Below are positions 22,120 through 30,408 of a stretch of DNA of 45,614 bases, piece after piece. The notes beneath the pieces are model-generated. The model had not been told where the DNA came from. It ran no database searches and saw only the letters and a list, made by a program, of their open reading frames with translations. Both the position numbers and the translations under genes were made by a program. Each line of letters starts with the position of its first letter. Positions within the stretch are counted from its first letter, which is position 1. Origin of the DNA: Clostridiales bacterium (GTDB taxonomy: Bacteria > Bacillota > Clostridia > Oscillospirales > UBA644); contig JAEEJJ010000021.1 in NCBI GenBank assembly GCA_016281805.1, positions 1 through 45,614 of the forward strand, written 5' to 3'.

Positions 22120-22839
22120 TTAAATATATCTGTCTTTTTTGGACATTTTACCGACAAGCAAAAATGATATTACAAACAGAACCGCAATAAAACCTACAAA
22201 ATACCATGTGCCCGTTTCTGCGGTTGCGATATAGTCATATATTCCGTGAAGAACTGCGGGAACGATCACGGAAAGAGCGGTGAAAAGCTTAGACATGCCG
22301 TGAGCATTTTCGTATTCGTATTTTCTTGCAATACCGTAAAAAACGCCCATAAAAACTCCGAAGCATGCGTGACCGGGAATAGCGGTAAGGGCGCGGATGA
22401 TCGCCGTTCCGAATCCGTATGCCATAACATAACTTATGTTTTCCCATAATGCAAAGCCGAGAGAAACAAAAACCGCGTACACTACGCCGTCATACTGACA
22501 GTTGAATTCTACAGACCACCACGTTTTTCGCCGAAGCATAAAATATTTTGCGCCTTCTTCGGAAAACGCAACAATGAAAAAATATAAAATCACATTATAT
22601 AAAGGATTTGTCTGAGGAACTGCCAGGTCGAGAAAAAAGCCGAGAACACGCTCAGCGACGAGCGCGATCAACGAAGAAAAAATCCCTGCCTTTGCAAGAG
22701 TCCAAAGCATAGCGGGAGACTCTTTTTCAAGTCTGTCTGAAGCATATACTTTGATCATCAAAAAAACCGCGGGTACCACCGCCGCAATAACAAGAATAAA
22801 ATTATACGCCGCAATAGACGGCAAAAGATAATAAAACAT
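22120..22839 (-). CDS. PrsW-family intramembrane metalloprotease
   Basis: FSEEGAKYF, GFALWENISYV, PGHACFGVFMGVFYG, LHGIYDY; active-site motifs intact. ATG 22839 after GGGGTG. Confidence 0.88.
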   Translation of the reverse strand: MFYYLLPSIAAYNFILVIAAVVPAVFLMIKVYASDRLEKESPAMLWTLAKAGIFSSLIALVAERVLGFFLDLAVPQTNPLYNVILYFFIVAFSEEGAKYFMLRRKTWWSVEFNCQYDGVVYAVFVSLGFALWENISYVMAYGFGTAIIRALTAIPGHACFGVFMGVFYGIARKYEYENAHGMSKLFTALSVIVPAVLHGIYDYIATAETGTWYFVGFIAVLFVISFLLVGKMSKKDRYI

Positions 22840-22959
22840 CAAAACACCCCGAATTATCTGCATAACAAAATTGTGATCTGCTTTTAATATTATATCAGAT
22901 TTTTATGTATTTTTCAAGTCTGTATAAAACAATGGCAATAATTGTTTTCACTGTTTGTA

Positions 22960-22988
22960 TTGACATTTTCCGAACCGTGATGTATAAT
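22960..22988 (+). promoter_or_regulatory. SigA-type promoter for Rid gene
   Basis: TTGACA-17 nt-TATAAT. Confidence 0.72.
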
Positions 22989-23045
22989 ACACAAAAAATC
23001 CAGAAAAGCATATTTTATGCAATATAAAAAGAAAGGACAGAGTTT

Positions 23046-23417
23046 ATGAAGATCATCAGCACCGAAAACGCTCCTGCGGCTATCGGACCGTATTCGCAGG
23101 CAATTATCACAGGCGGATTTATCATCACATCGGGCCAGATCCCGATCGATCCGGCAAGCGGAACTATCGTTGACGGCGGAATTGAGGCGCAGACAAGGCA
23201 GGCGATCAAAAATCTTTCCGCAGTCCTTACGGCATCGGGCAGTTCGCTTGAAAAAGTTGTAAAAACAACATGTTTCCTGAAAAACATAAGTGATTTTGCA
23301 GCGTTCAACAGTATTTATGCAGAATATTTTACTGAAAGACCTGCGCGCAGCTGTGTGGAGGTTTCGGCTCTGCCGAAGGGCGCGCTCGTTGAAATAGAGG
23401 TCATTGCCGAATTATAA
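23046..23417 (+). CDS. RidA-family (reactive intermediate/imine deaminase) protein
   Basis: STENAPAAIGPYSQAIITGGFIITSGQIPIDP...PARSCVEVSALPKGALVEIEVIA. Confidence 0.93.
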   Translation: MKIISTENAPAAIGPYSQAIITGGFIITSGQIPIDPASGTIVDGGIEAQTRQAIKNLSAVLTASGSSLEKVVKTTCFLKNISDFAAFNSIYAEYFTERPARSCVEVSALPKGALVEIEVIAEL

Positions 23418-23423
23418 TACAAA

Positions 23424-23453
23424 AAAAACAGACCGTGCAAGGTCTGTTTTTTA
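23424..23453. terminator. Bidirectional terminator
   Basis: AAAACAGACC/GGTCTGTTTT hairpin between convergent genes. Confidence 0.8.
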
Positions 23454-23467
23454 TAGTCAATGACGGA

Positions 23468-24889
23468 TCAGTTTCCTTCATCCCATACTGCTTTTATGCC
23501 GTTCATTGTTGCTCTGGCATATTCATTCATTCTTTCGTCGATAATATCTTTATTCTGTTCAAGATATTCGGAAATGGCTTTTGTGGGAGACAGCCATGCG
23601 TGCATAAAGTCGTACATCGGCGCATAATGAAAATAATTGTATACTGAATTAAAGCACATCTTATAGAAGACCTCGGCATCGCGTCTGTCAAAGAAGTAGT
23701 TTTTATCCATAAGATCGATAAGTGAATCGAGTGTGGGATACTCTTCAAACGGTTCATAAAGCGCATTTATGACTGCGGCACATGCTTCAGGACTGTCTGA
23801 CATTCTTGAGAAAGAAATACAGTTATCGATATTTGCATGCTGACCTACTATGTAGCCAGGCTCAACATCCGGTCCGCACGGCCAGCTTACGAGGCCGAAA
23901 TTATCCATCTGTTTTGCTATTTTACCGTTGATGCCTATGATATTGCTTGATCCGAGGGATCCGAGGACAGTTTTATCGCCCAACAGTGCCGTGGTAACAT
24001 CGGTCGTGCTGTCTATTGTATGGCCGTTAGGTCCGTAGAAGATATCATTGCCCTTCTGCATTGCTTTCATTGCCTCGTTTGAGTAAAAACCGCAGACCAT
24101 TTCGCCGGAATTATCGTATTCTATATAATGCGATCCGTTTGAGAGCACAAACATGACGCCGAAGGTGCCGGTACCTGCGGTAAGAGAATACTGCTTTACC
24201 GTTCCTGCCTCTTCAATATAGTATCTGCCGAGACAGTCGTCAAAAGTATCCCATGTCCACTGTCCGTTTTCAAGAAGGTCTCGTGGATCAGGTTCGCCGA
24301 GTGTTGCGATCAGATTTTCGTTAATTACGATAGGACTGCCGAAGGTTACGGATATTTCGGGCCAGAGCATCGGGACTATGCCGTAAAGGTCGTCTTCGTA
24401 ATAAATGACCTCAAGCATGCCCGTATGACCCCATTTTTCTTCGTTTCTGAAATCTATGAAATCTTCAAGCTCGCTCAGTCCGACAAGCATTCCGATCCTT
24501 GCAACGTCCGCCCACATATCGGATATACCTGAAATTATATCGCACATGAACATGCCTGACGTGGATGCCGCAACGAACTGACGGCATGAATTGTAGTTAT
24601 TTGTATATCTGATATCAAGAGTACAGTTCAGATCGCTTTGCGTTTTTTTCAGGCGCGCCAGGGCAAGGTCACCGAACTGGGTATCCATTTCATAACCGAG
24701 ACATGTAGGAATGTCAAGAACGGCAGGATCCATACCGAACTCATATACAAGAGTACGTCCTTCAAGATCAAGTTCGCCGCCCGATCTTTCAAATTCAAGA
24801 TCAAACACTTCTTCGCTTTCCTCGGCGCAAGCTGTTGCTATAAGCGAAAAAAGCATGACCACAATCAGTAATTTTGCGATTTTTTTCAT
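23468..24889 (-). CDS. Extracellular solute-binding lipoprotein (copy 5 of 5)
   Basis: MKKIAKLLIVVMLFSLIATACAEE lipobox from 24889. Near-duplicate of 13174..14592. Confidence 0.78.
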   Translation of the reverse strand: MKKIAKLLIVVMLFSLIATACAEESEEVFDLEFERSGGELDLEGRTLVYEFGMDPAVLDIPTCLGYEMDTQFGDLALARLKKTQSDLNCTLDIRYTNNYNSCRQFVAASTSGMFMCDIISGISDMWADVARIGMLVGLSELEDFIDFRNEEKWGHTGMLEVIYYEDDLYGIVPMLWPEISVTFGSPIVINENLIATLGEPDPRDLLENGQWTWDTFDDCLGRYYIEEAGTVKQYSLTAGTGTFGVMFVLSNGSHYIEYDNSGEMVCGFYSNEAMKAMQKGNDIFYGPNGHTIDSTTDVTTALLGDKTVLGSLGSSNIIGINGKIAKQMDNFGLVSWPCGPDVEPGYIVGQHANIDNCISFSRMSDSPEACAAVINALYEPFEEYPTLDSLIDLMDKNYFFDRRDAEVFYKMCFNSVYNYFHYAPMYDFMHAWLSPTKAISEYLEQNKDIIDERMNEYARATMNGIKAVWDEGN

Positions 24890-24939
24890 ATAACCCCTCC
24901 GACAAGGCAAAACTGCCTTTTGTTGTTATGCATAAATAT

Positions 24940-24968
24940 AATATATCATATATAATATATTTTGTCAA
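24940..24968 (-). promoter_or_regulatory. SigA-type promoter for solute-binding protein copy 5
   Basis: Reverse strand TTGACA-17 nt-TATATT. Confidence 0.7.
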
Positions 24969-25053
24969 GGAAAAAACGATAATTCGTATAAAAAAAGCAT
25001 CCTGCAGAAAGAGTATTCTCTTTTTCCCCGGTCGTAAACGAATAAGCGATATC

Positions 25054-25088
25054 AAAAAAACGGCCCGGAATAATTCCGGGCCGAAAAA
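25054..25088 (-). terminator. Terminator of isomerase gene
   Basis: CGGCCCGGAA-TAA-TTCCGGGCCG perfect stem with A7 on plus strand (T7 on minus). Confidence 0.85.
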
Positions 25089-25098
25089 TCAAATATTT

Positions 25099-26580
25099 TT
25101 ATCTTGTGAACGGGTTTTCTGTTGGATACGGCAATTCCTTAGGCTGATTATAGTAAATATTTTCAACTCCGAGAAGTCTCATTGCCGCAAAAAGCGTTTT
25201 TCCGCAATGGGCAAATCCTACGCCGGCATGATGCGGAAAACCGTTTTGAATAAGAACATGTCTGTAAAAACGTCCCATTTCCTTTATTCCGAAAACGCCT
25301 ATAGAGCCGAACGATTTCGGGTCAATATTCAGCACTTCACCCTGCGCCATATATGTTCGCAGCTTGCCGTCGGCAGAACCGTGAAGTCTGAAGATCGTAA
25401 CATCACCGTCTTTGATCGCGCCGTCAAGCGTGCCGCGGGAAATATTCGGTTCACTGTCGGGTTCAAGAGTGCGTTTCATGATGAGCTGATATTTCATTAC
25501 AGGGCTCTTTATCATACACGACGCTGTATTTCCGCAATGGAAACCCATGAAAAGATCGGTCTGTTTGAAGCCTTCAACTTTATTCTTTTCATACATATCT
25601 TTGGGAACCGTATTATTGATATCAAGAAGCGTTACGGGTGACTGTGTTGCGCACTGCAAAATGAATTCGGAAAGCGCTCCGTAAATATCAACTTCGCAAG
25701 CAACGGGAATGCCTCGGGATGCAAGACGTGAATTTACATAGCACGGAACAAAACCGAACTGCGTCTGAAAAGCGGGCCAGCACTTATTTGCAAAAACAAC
25801 ATATTTGCTTGCGCCCTTGTTTGCTTCTGCCCAGTCAAGGAGAGTGATCTCATACTGTGCGAGTTTTTCAAGGATGGATGGGTATGTATTGCCGTTTTTG
25901 CCGAGCTCTTCCGCCATTTCTTTTGCTACTGACGGAATGCGTTCGTCGTTTTTATGCTCGTTGAACGAAGCAAAAAGGTCAAGCTCGGAATTTTCCTGGA
26001 CTTCAACCCCTAAATCATAAAGCTGTTTTATCGGCGCGTTGCATGCCACAAAATCAAAAGGACGCGGACCGAACGATATTATTTTAAGGTTTTTAACGCC
26101 GATATATATTCTTGCAATCTCATTGAATTCCGCGATCATTTTTGCCACTTCGTCAGCCGTGCCTACCGGATATTCGGGGATATACGGATTGAGCTTTCTG
26201 AGAAGCATGTTTACCGACATGCTCAGCATACCGCAATACGCGTCTCCGCGTCCGTCTATAAGGTCGCCGTCGGATTCTTCAGCTGCGGCAACAAACATTA
26301 CGGGACCGTTGAATTTCTGTGCAAGCATGGTTTCGGGTCCTTCCGGTCCGAAATTGCCGAGAAAGACAACAAGCGCATTTACGCCGGCTAGATCAAGCTC
26401 CGCAAGAGCTTTCATGGCGTCATTTTCGTTTTCAACAAGAGTCTGCGCCTCAAAAATCGGGCAGTTTATTTTTCTGCACTCTTCAACAACTTTTTCTCTT
26501 CTTTTTTTACTGAGAGACATCGGAAAACAGTCTCTGCTTACTGCAACGATACCTGTTTTCACTTCAGGGATATTGATCAT
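25099..26580 (-). CDS. L-fucose/L-arabinose isomerase family protein
   Basis: 493 aa; FLGNFGPEGPETMLAQKF, PVACEVDIYGALSEFI, FMGFHCGNTASCMIK, FPHHAGVGFAHCGKTLF. Confidence 0.8.
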   Translation of the reverse strand: MINIPEVKTGIVAVSRDCFPMSLSKKRREKVVEECRKINCPIFEAQTLVENENDAMKALAELDLAGVNALVVFLGNFGPEGPETMLAQKFNGPVMFVAAAEESDGDLIDGRGDAYCGMLSMSVNMLLRKLNPYIPEYPVGTADEVAKMIAEFNEIARIYIGVKNLKIISFGPRPFDFVACNAPIKQLYDLGVEVQENSELDLFASFNEHKNDERIPSVAKEMAEELGKNGNTYPSILEKLAQYEITLLDWAEANKGASKYVVFANKCWPAFQTQFGFVPCYVNSRLASRGIPVACEVDIYGALSEFILQCATQSPVTLLDINNTVPKDMYEKNKVEGFKQTDLFMGFHCGNTASCMIKSPVMKYQLIMKRTLEPDSEPNISRGTLDGAIKDGDVTIFRLHGSADGKLRTYMAQGEVLNIDPKSFGSIGVFGIKEMGRFYRHVLIQNGFPHHAGVGFAHCGKTLFAAMRLLGVENIYYNQPKELPYPTENPFTR

Positions 26581-26594
26581 AACAACTCTCCTTT

Positions 26595-27011
26595 TTACTG
26601 TCTGTTAATTTTGTCAAGATAATCCTGCAAAAGCACCGCAGCGGCGGCACTGTCTATTATGCCGCGCTGTTCCTTTGATTTTTTTTCGTTCTGATGAAGA
26701 AGTCTTGATGCGATAACGGTCGTATACATTTCATTATAAAGCTCGATATCCATGCCCGTTGCGTTTTCCAGTCTTTCACGGAAAGCGGAAACCTTTACGG
26801 ACATTTCGCTCTGCCGCATATCCGTGCGCAACGGCAGACCGATTATTATTTTATCCGGCTTTATATCGTCAATAATACCGAGGAGCAAGTCAAACATTCT
26901 GTCTTCATTTCTGGATGGAATACAGGACAAAGGCGTTGCGATAGTTGCGGTAGCGTCGCTCACGGCAAGACCGGTCCTTGCGAGTCCGTAATCAACTGCC
27001 AGTATTTTCAT
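26595..27011 (-). CDS. ruvX: Holliday junction resolvase-like RuvX (YqgF)
   Basis: MKILAVDYGLARTGLAVSD, IIIGLPLRTD, YNEMYTTVIASRLL, IDSAAAAVLLQDYLD. ATG 27011. Confidence 0.93.
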   Translation of the reverse strand: MKILAVDYGLARTGLAVSDATATIATPLSCIPSRNEDRMFDLLLGIIDDIKPDKIIIGLPLRTDMRQSEMSVKVSAFRERLENATGMDIELYNEMYTTVIASRLLHQNEKKSKEQRGIIDSAAAAVLLQDYLDKINRQ

Positions 27012-27022
27012 CTTTTGATTTA

Positions 27023-27250
27023 TCAAACGTTTTCTTCGATATAATCCACAACGTCGCCCACTGTTGTCATTTCCTGAGCTACGTCGTCGGGAATTGAAAG
27101 GTTATACTGCTCTTCAAGCATCATAAGCATATCTACGATATCAAGAGAGTCTGCGCCGAGATCGTCAATGATACTTGTGTCTCTGGTGATATTTTCAACA
27201 GGCATTTCGAATTTTTCAGCGATCAGAGCGGCAACTTTTTCAAAATACAT
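27023..27250 (-). CDS. acpP: Acyl carrier protein
   Basis: DLGADSLDIVDMLMMLEEQYNLSIPDD phosphopantetheine Ser motif. Start 27250. Confidence 0.95.
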   Translation of the reverse strand: MYFEKVAALIAEKFEMPVENITRDTSIIDDLGADSLDIVDMLMMLEEQYNLSIPDDVAQEMTTVGDVVDYIEENV

Positions 27251-27301
27251 ATTTATGTTTCTCCTTTGTTGTAAAAAAGATTTCAACTGATTCTGAGTAT
27301 A

Positions 27302-27330
27302 ATTATAACCATTAATATAAAGTTTGTCAA
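27302..27330 (-). promoter_or_regulatory. SigA-type promoter for acp/ruvX
   Basis: Reverse strand TTGACA-17 nt-TATAAT. Confidence 0.72.
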
Positions 27331-27343
27331 GCCCCCGAAGGCT

Positions 27344-28537
27344 TTATTCTATTTCTCCCGCCTTTTTCAGCGAAAGTTTTGTAACTGCAGGGCCTATGAG
27401 CTCGTAGATCAATGTTCCGCAAAGTATTATCGCCCTGATCTCGGCACCGAATTCGGGAACTATCTGCGTGGCGAGAAGCGACAGACCTATAGCGACGCCT
27501 GCCTGCGGCATAAGAGAAAATCCGAGATATTTAGTTATCTTCTTATCAGCACGGCACAGAACAGATCCGAGAGATGCACCCGCTATCTTGCCCACAACTC
27601 TTACTATAACGTAAATTATTCCTGCAATGCCGATCGACGGAATAACGGAAAGCTGCAGTTCTGCGCCTGAAAGCACGAAAAACAGTATAAATATCGGCGG
27701 AGTGATGCCATCCGTGAGCTTGATAATATGATTTGTGTTCTGGCTTGACGCAAAATTTGTAAGAGATGCGCCGAGAGCCATACAGAGAAGCAGCTGGGAA
27801 AGTCCGAATATGCTTGCAACACCTATTCCGACAAACACAAACGCAACGGTAAGCGCAAGTCGGTTGCCGTCCTTTTTGAAAAACCTGAGCGGCAGTATAA
27901 AGATAAGACCGAGAAGAAATCCGCACACAATTGCGCCCACAATTTCAATCACGGGGTTAATAAGAGCGGATGCGACCGATGAGCCGGGATTTGATATGGA
28001 CTGCGCAACTGCAACGGCTATGCCGAAGAGCATAAGCGCCGCAGCGTCGTCAAGAGCAACAACGGAAAGAAGCATTTCGGTAACGGGACCTTTTGCCTTA
28101 TACTGTTTTATTACCATAATTGTAGCGGCCGGTGCGGTTGCCGCGGCAATTGAGCCGAGAACAAGGCTGAACGGCAGAGAAAAACCCGCAATAAGCAGCG
28201 CTGCAACAACGAAAACGACAGCCATCAGCGCTTCAAGAAATGCGATAACTATCGGCGTTGCGCCAACACGCTTGAAATACGAAATTTTAAACTCGGTTCC
28301 GATGGAAAACGCAATAAAGCCGAGCGCGGTATCTGCGATAATATCGAGATTCGGAAGCGCCTGCGCGGGAATAAGCCCGAACACGCTCGGACCTATGAGC
28401 AATCCGGCAACAAGATAACCGGTAACGTTAGGCAGATGTATATGTTTTGCCATTCTGCCCATAAACATACCGAAAAATATCATCAACGCAAGATAAATAA
28501 AAGTGTTGAAATACGTTGACGAGAATTCACTCAGCAC
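27344..28537 (-). CDS. Cation:proton antiporter (CPA2/KefB-like membrane domain)
   Basis: ~12 hydrophobic segments; GYLVAGLLIGPSVFGLIP, VALDDAAALMLFGIAVAVA. GTG start overlapping the upstream gene. Confidence 0.88.
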   Translation of the reverse strand: MLSEFSSTYFNTFIYLALMIFFGMFMGRMAKHIHLPNVTGYLVAGLLIGPSVFGLIPAQALPNLDIIADTALGFIAFSIGTEFKISYFKRVGATPIVIAFLEALMAVVFVVAALLIAGFSLPFSLVLGSIAAATAPAATIMVIKQYKAKGPVTEMLLSVVALDDAAALMLFGIAVAVAQSISNPGSSVASALINPVIEIVGAIVCGFLLGLIFILPLRFFKKDGNRLALTVAFVFVGIGVASIFGLSQLLLCMALGASLTNFASSQNTNHIIKLTDGITPPIFILFFVLSGAELQLSVIPSIGIAGIIYVIVRVVGKIAGASLGSVLCRADKKITKYLGFSLMPQAGVAIGLSLLATQIVPEFGAEIRAIILCGTLIYELIGPAVTKLSLKKAGEIE

Positions 28538-28869
28538 TTTTCGATCCCCTCCATATATGTAACGGGGACAGTAAACATAATGCCTGTATCGGGATTTTTG
28601 AGCCCGCCTGTAATTTCGTTTACGATCTTCGATATATCCGGTATTTTTTCCTCTTTAACAACCATAAAAACTGTTTTGCTTTCGCGGTTGTCGGGATTGA
28701 TGAGCAGTCTTAATGACGCCATGAATCTCAGCTCGTCATAACTGCTGAGGCTGTGCGCCATACCCATACTGTCGAGGATCGTTGCTCCGGAAATGTTTTC
28801 TTCATAAAACTTTTCGAGCAGCGCTTCAAGACATTCAACTTTATTAAGAACAATAACAAGAAGTTGCAT
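28531..28869 (-). CDS. PII-like regulatory protein
   Basis: 112 aa; MQLLVIVLNKVECLEALLEKFYEENISGATILDSMGMA matches the PII N-terminal beta-alpha-beta pattern. GTGCTGA overlap with the antiporter. Confidence 0.65.
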   Translation of the reverse strand: MQLLVIVLNKVECLEALLEKFYEENISGATILDSMGMAHSLSSYDELRFMASLRLLINPDNRESKTVFMVVKEEKIPDISKIVNEITGGLKNPDTGIMFTVPVTYMEGIEKC

Positions 28870-28899
28870 AGTAAAAACCTCGCTTTTATCGCTTTTATT

Positions 28900-29874
28900 T
28901 TACGGCATTTCAACCGTAGGATTGCTTAAATAAAAAAACAAAACTGTAAAAATAACTGCAAGAACGAATATCCAGAACGAAAACGCTTTTAAAATGCCAG
29001 AGACCGACTCTTTTGCCGAAATACGCAAATATTCGTCATCATCGTCCCTCGGCGCAGGGTAGACCGTTCTTGCTCCGAATTTAATAACAAGCAGTGCGCC
29101 GAATGCGGCAGCTGCAACAAGACCTCCAAACATAAACAGCGGCTCGTAGGGCGCAAGCGCTGATCTGTAAATGTGGAAAAGATAAAGAGACACATTTGTT
29201 ATAAACGCACAAAACAGCGTTGCGTATACAGAAGATGATTTCATATATACCCACGAAAGAAAAATGCTCAGAAAAAACACATAAGGCATTTTTGCCAGAG
29301 ACCCTGTCATGCTTGCCGCGATCATAGCAGGCAAAATAAGCGCAACACCCGTATTTGCGCGGCGAAAACGCTCTGTGAGTATCCCTCTGAAAACAAGTTC
29401 CGAAGAAAAAGCCGAAAACAGGCAAACTACGATCATATTTGCAATGTTTTCTGCGGGATTTTCAAGGATATACGGCGTATATTCATTCATGATATACCCG
29501 AAATTACCGAGAAGCCCTACCGCTTTTTCTGAAATAAGCGCAAAGAAAAACGAAATGCCAGCAGCGGTCACAGCGCCTGCGACGAACCAAAGAATATTTG
29601 TTTTTTGGGGAGTAAAAACAGATTTCAGAGAAACATCACTGTGGACTCCGTAAAAAACAAAGGCTACTGAAATAGCGACGGCAGAAAAAAACGAACGCAG
29701 GATATTGTCAGCACTGTCTTTGAACAGTGAGTTTCCGGCATAGATGTTATTGCAGATAAATCCGAAAAAGAAATTCAGTATAAACACAACGCATGTCGTA
29801 ACAAAAACGGCATTGAAAAGCACATACAGAAATTCTTTTCTTTTTTCTTCTTCAAAGGTCACTATCTTATCCAC
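28900..29874 (-). CDS. CPBP (CAAX/Rce1-like) family membrane protein, probably catalytically inactive
   Basis: FSSELVFRGILTERFRR corresponds to EExxxR with the first Glu replaced by Ser; His motifs missing. Confidence 0.75.
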   Translation of the reverse strand: MDKIVTFEEEKRKEFLYVLFNAVFVTTCVVFILNFFFGFICNNIYAGNSLFKDSADNILRSFFSAVAISVAFVFYGVHSDVSLKSVFTPQKTNILWFVAGAVTAAGISFFFALISEKAVGLLGNFGYIMNEYTPYILENPAENIANMIVVCLFSAFSSELVFRGILTERFRRANTGVALILPAMIAASMTGSLAKMPYVFFLSIFLSWVYMKSSSVYATLFCAFITNVSLYLFHIYRSALAPYEPLFMFGGLVAAAAFGALLVIKFGARTVYPAPRDDDDEYLRISAKESVSGILKAFSFWIFVLAVIFTVLFFYLSNPTVEMP

Positions 29875-29894
29875 ATTTTACCCTCCGTAACTTT

Positions 29895-30380
29895 TCAGAA
29901 CTGCGTGAGTTCTCCCGAAAGCTTCAGATCAAAAAACGATTTCTGTCTGAGCGCCTCATAAAGAATGATCGCGACCGAATTTGACAGATTGAGGCTTCTC
30001 AGATCAGTGCGCATCGGAATTCTTACGGCGCTGGCGTAGTTGTCTTTCAAAAGACTTTCGGGCAGACCTTTTGTTTCCTTCCCGAACACAAAAAATGCGT
30101 CGTCAGGATACGCTATCGCGTCGTATGTTTTCTCTGCTTTTGTGGAGGCGAAAAACAGCGGTTTGTTTTTTGCATAATCAAGAAAATCGGCAAGAGATTC
30201 ATGTATATGCAAATCAAGCTCGCTCCAGTAATCAAGACCTGCGCGTTTCAGTTTGGCGTCGTCAAGAACGAATCCGAGAGGTTTTACCAGGTGCAAAGCC
30301 GCTCCCGTACATGCGCAGGTTCTTGAAATGTTGCCCGTATTCTGAGGGATCTCGGGTTCCACAAGCACTATCGAAAACAT
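29895..30380 (-). CDS. trmL: tRNA (cytidine(34)-2'-O)-methyltransferase TrmL
   Basis: VLVEPEIPQNTGNISRTCACTGAALHLVKPLGF, FVFGKETKGLPESLL, RIPMRTDLRSLNLSNSVAI. Confidence 0.94.
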   Translation of the reverse strand: MFSIVLVEPEIPQNTGNISRTCACTGAALHLVKPLGFVLDDAKLKRAGLDYWSELDLHIHESLADFLDYAKNKPLFFASTKAEKTYDAIAYPDDAFFVFGKETKGLPESLLKDNYASAVRIPMRTDLRSLNLSNSVAIILYEALRQKSFFDLKLSGELTQF

Positions 30381-30408
30381 ATCTGCCTCGCTAAATAAAA
30401 TGATGTGA

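Noticed and set aside
22120-22839. PrsW as another degenerate protease
   Set aside because: EEGAK, WEN, and both His motifs are intact, so it is probably active.
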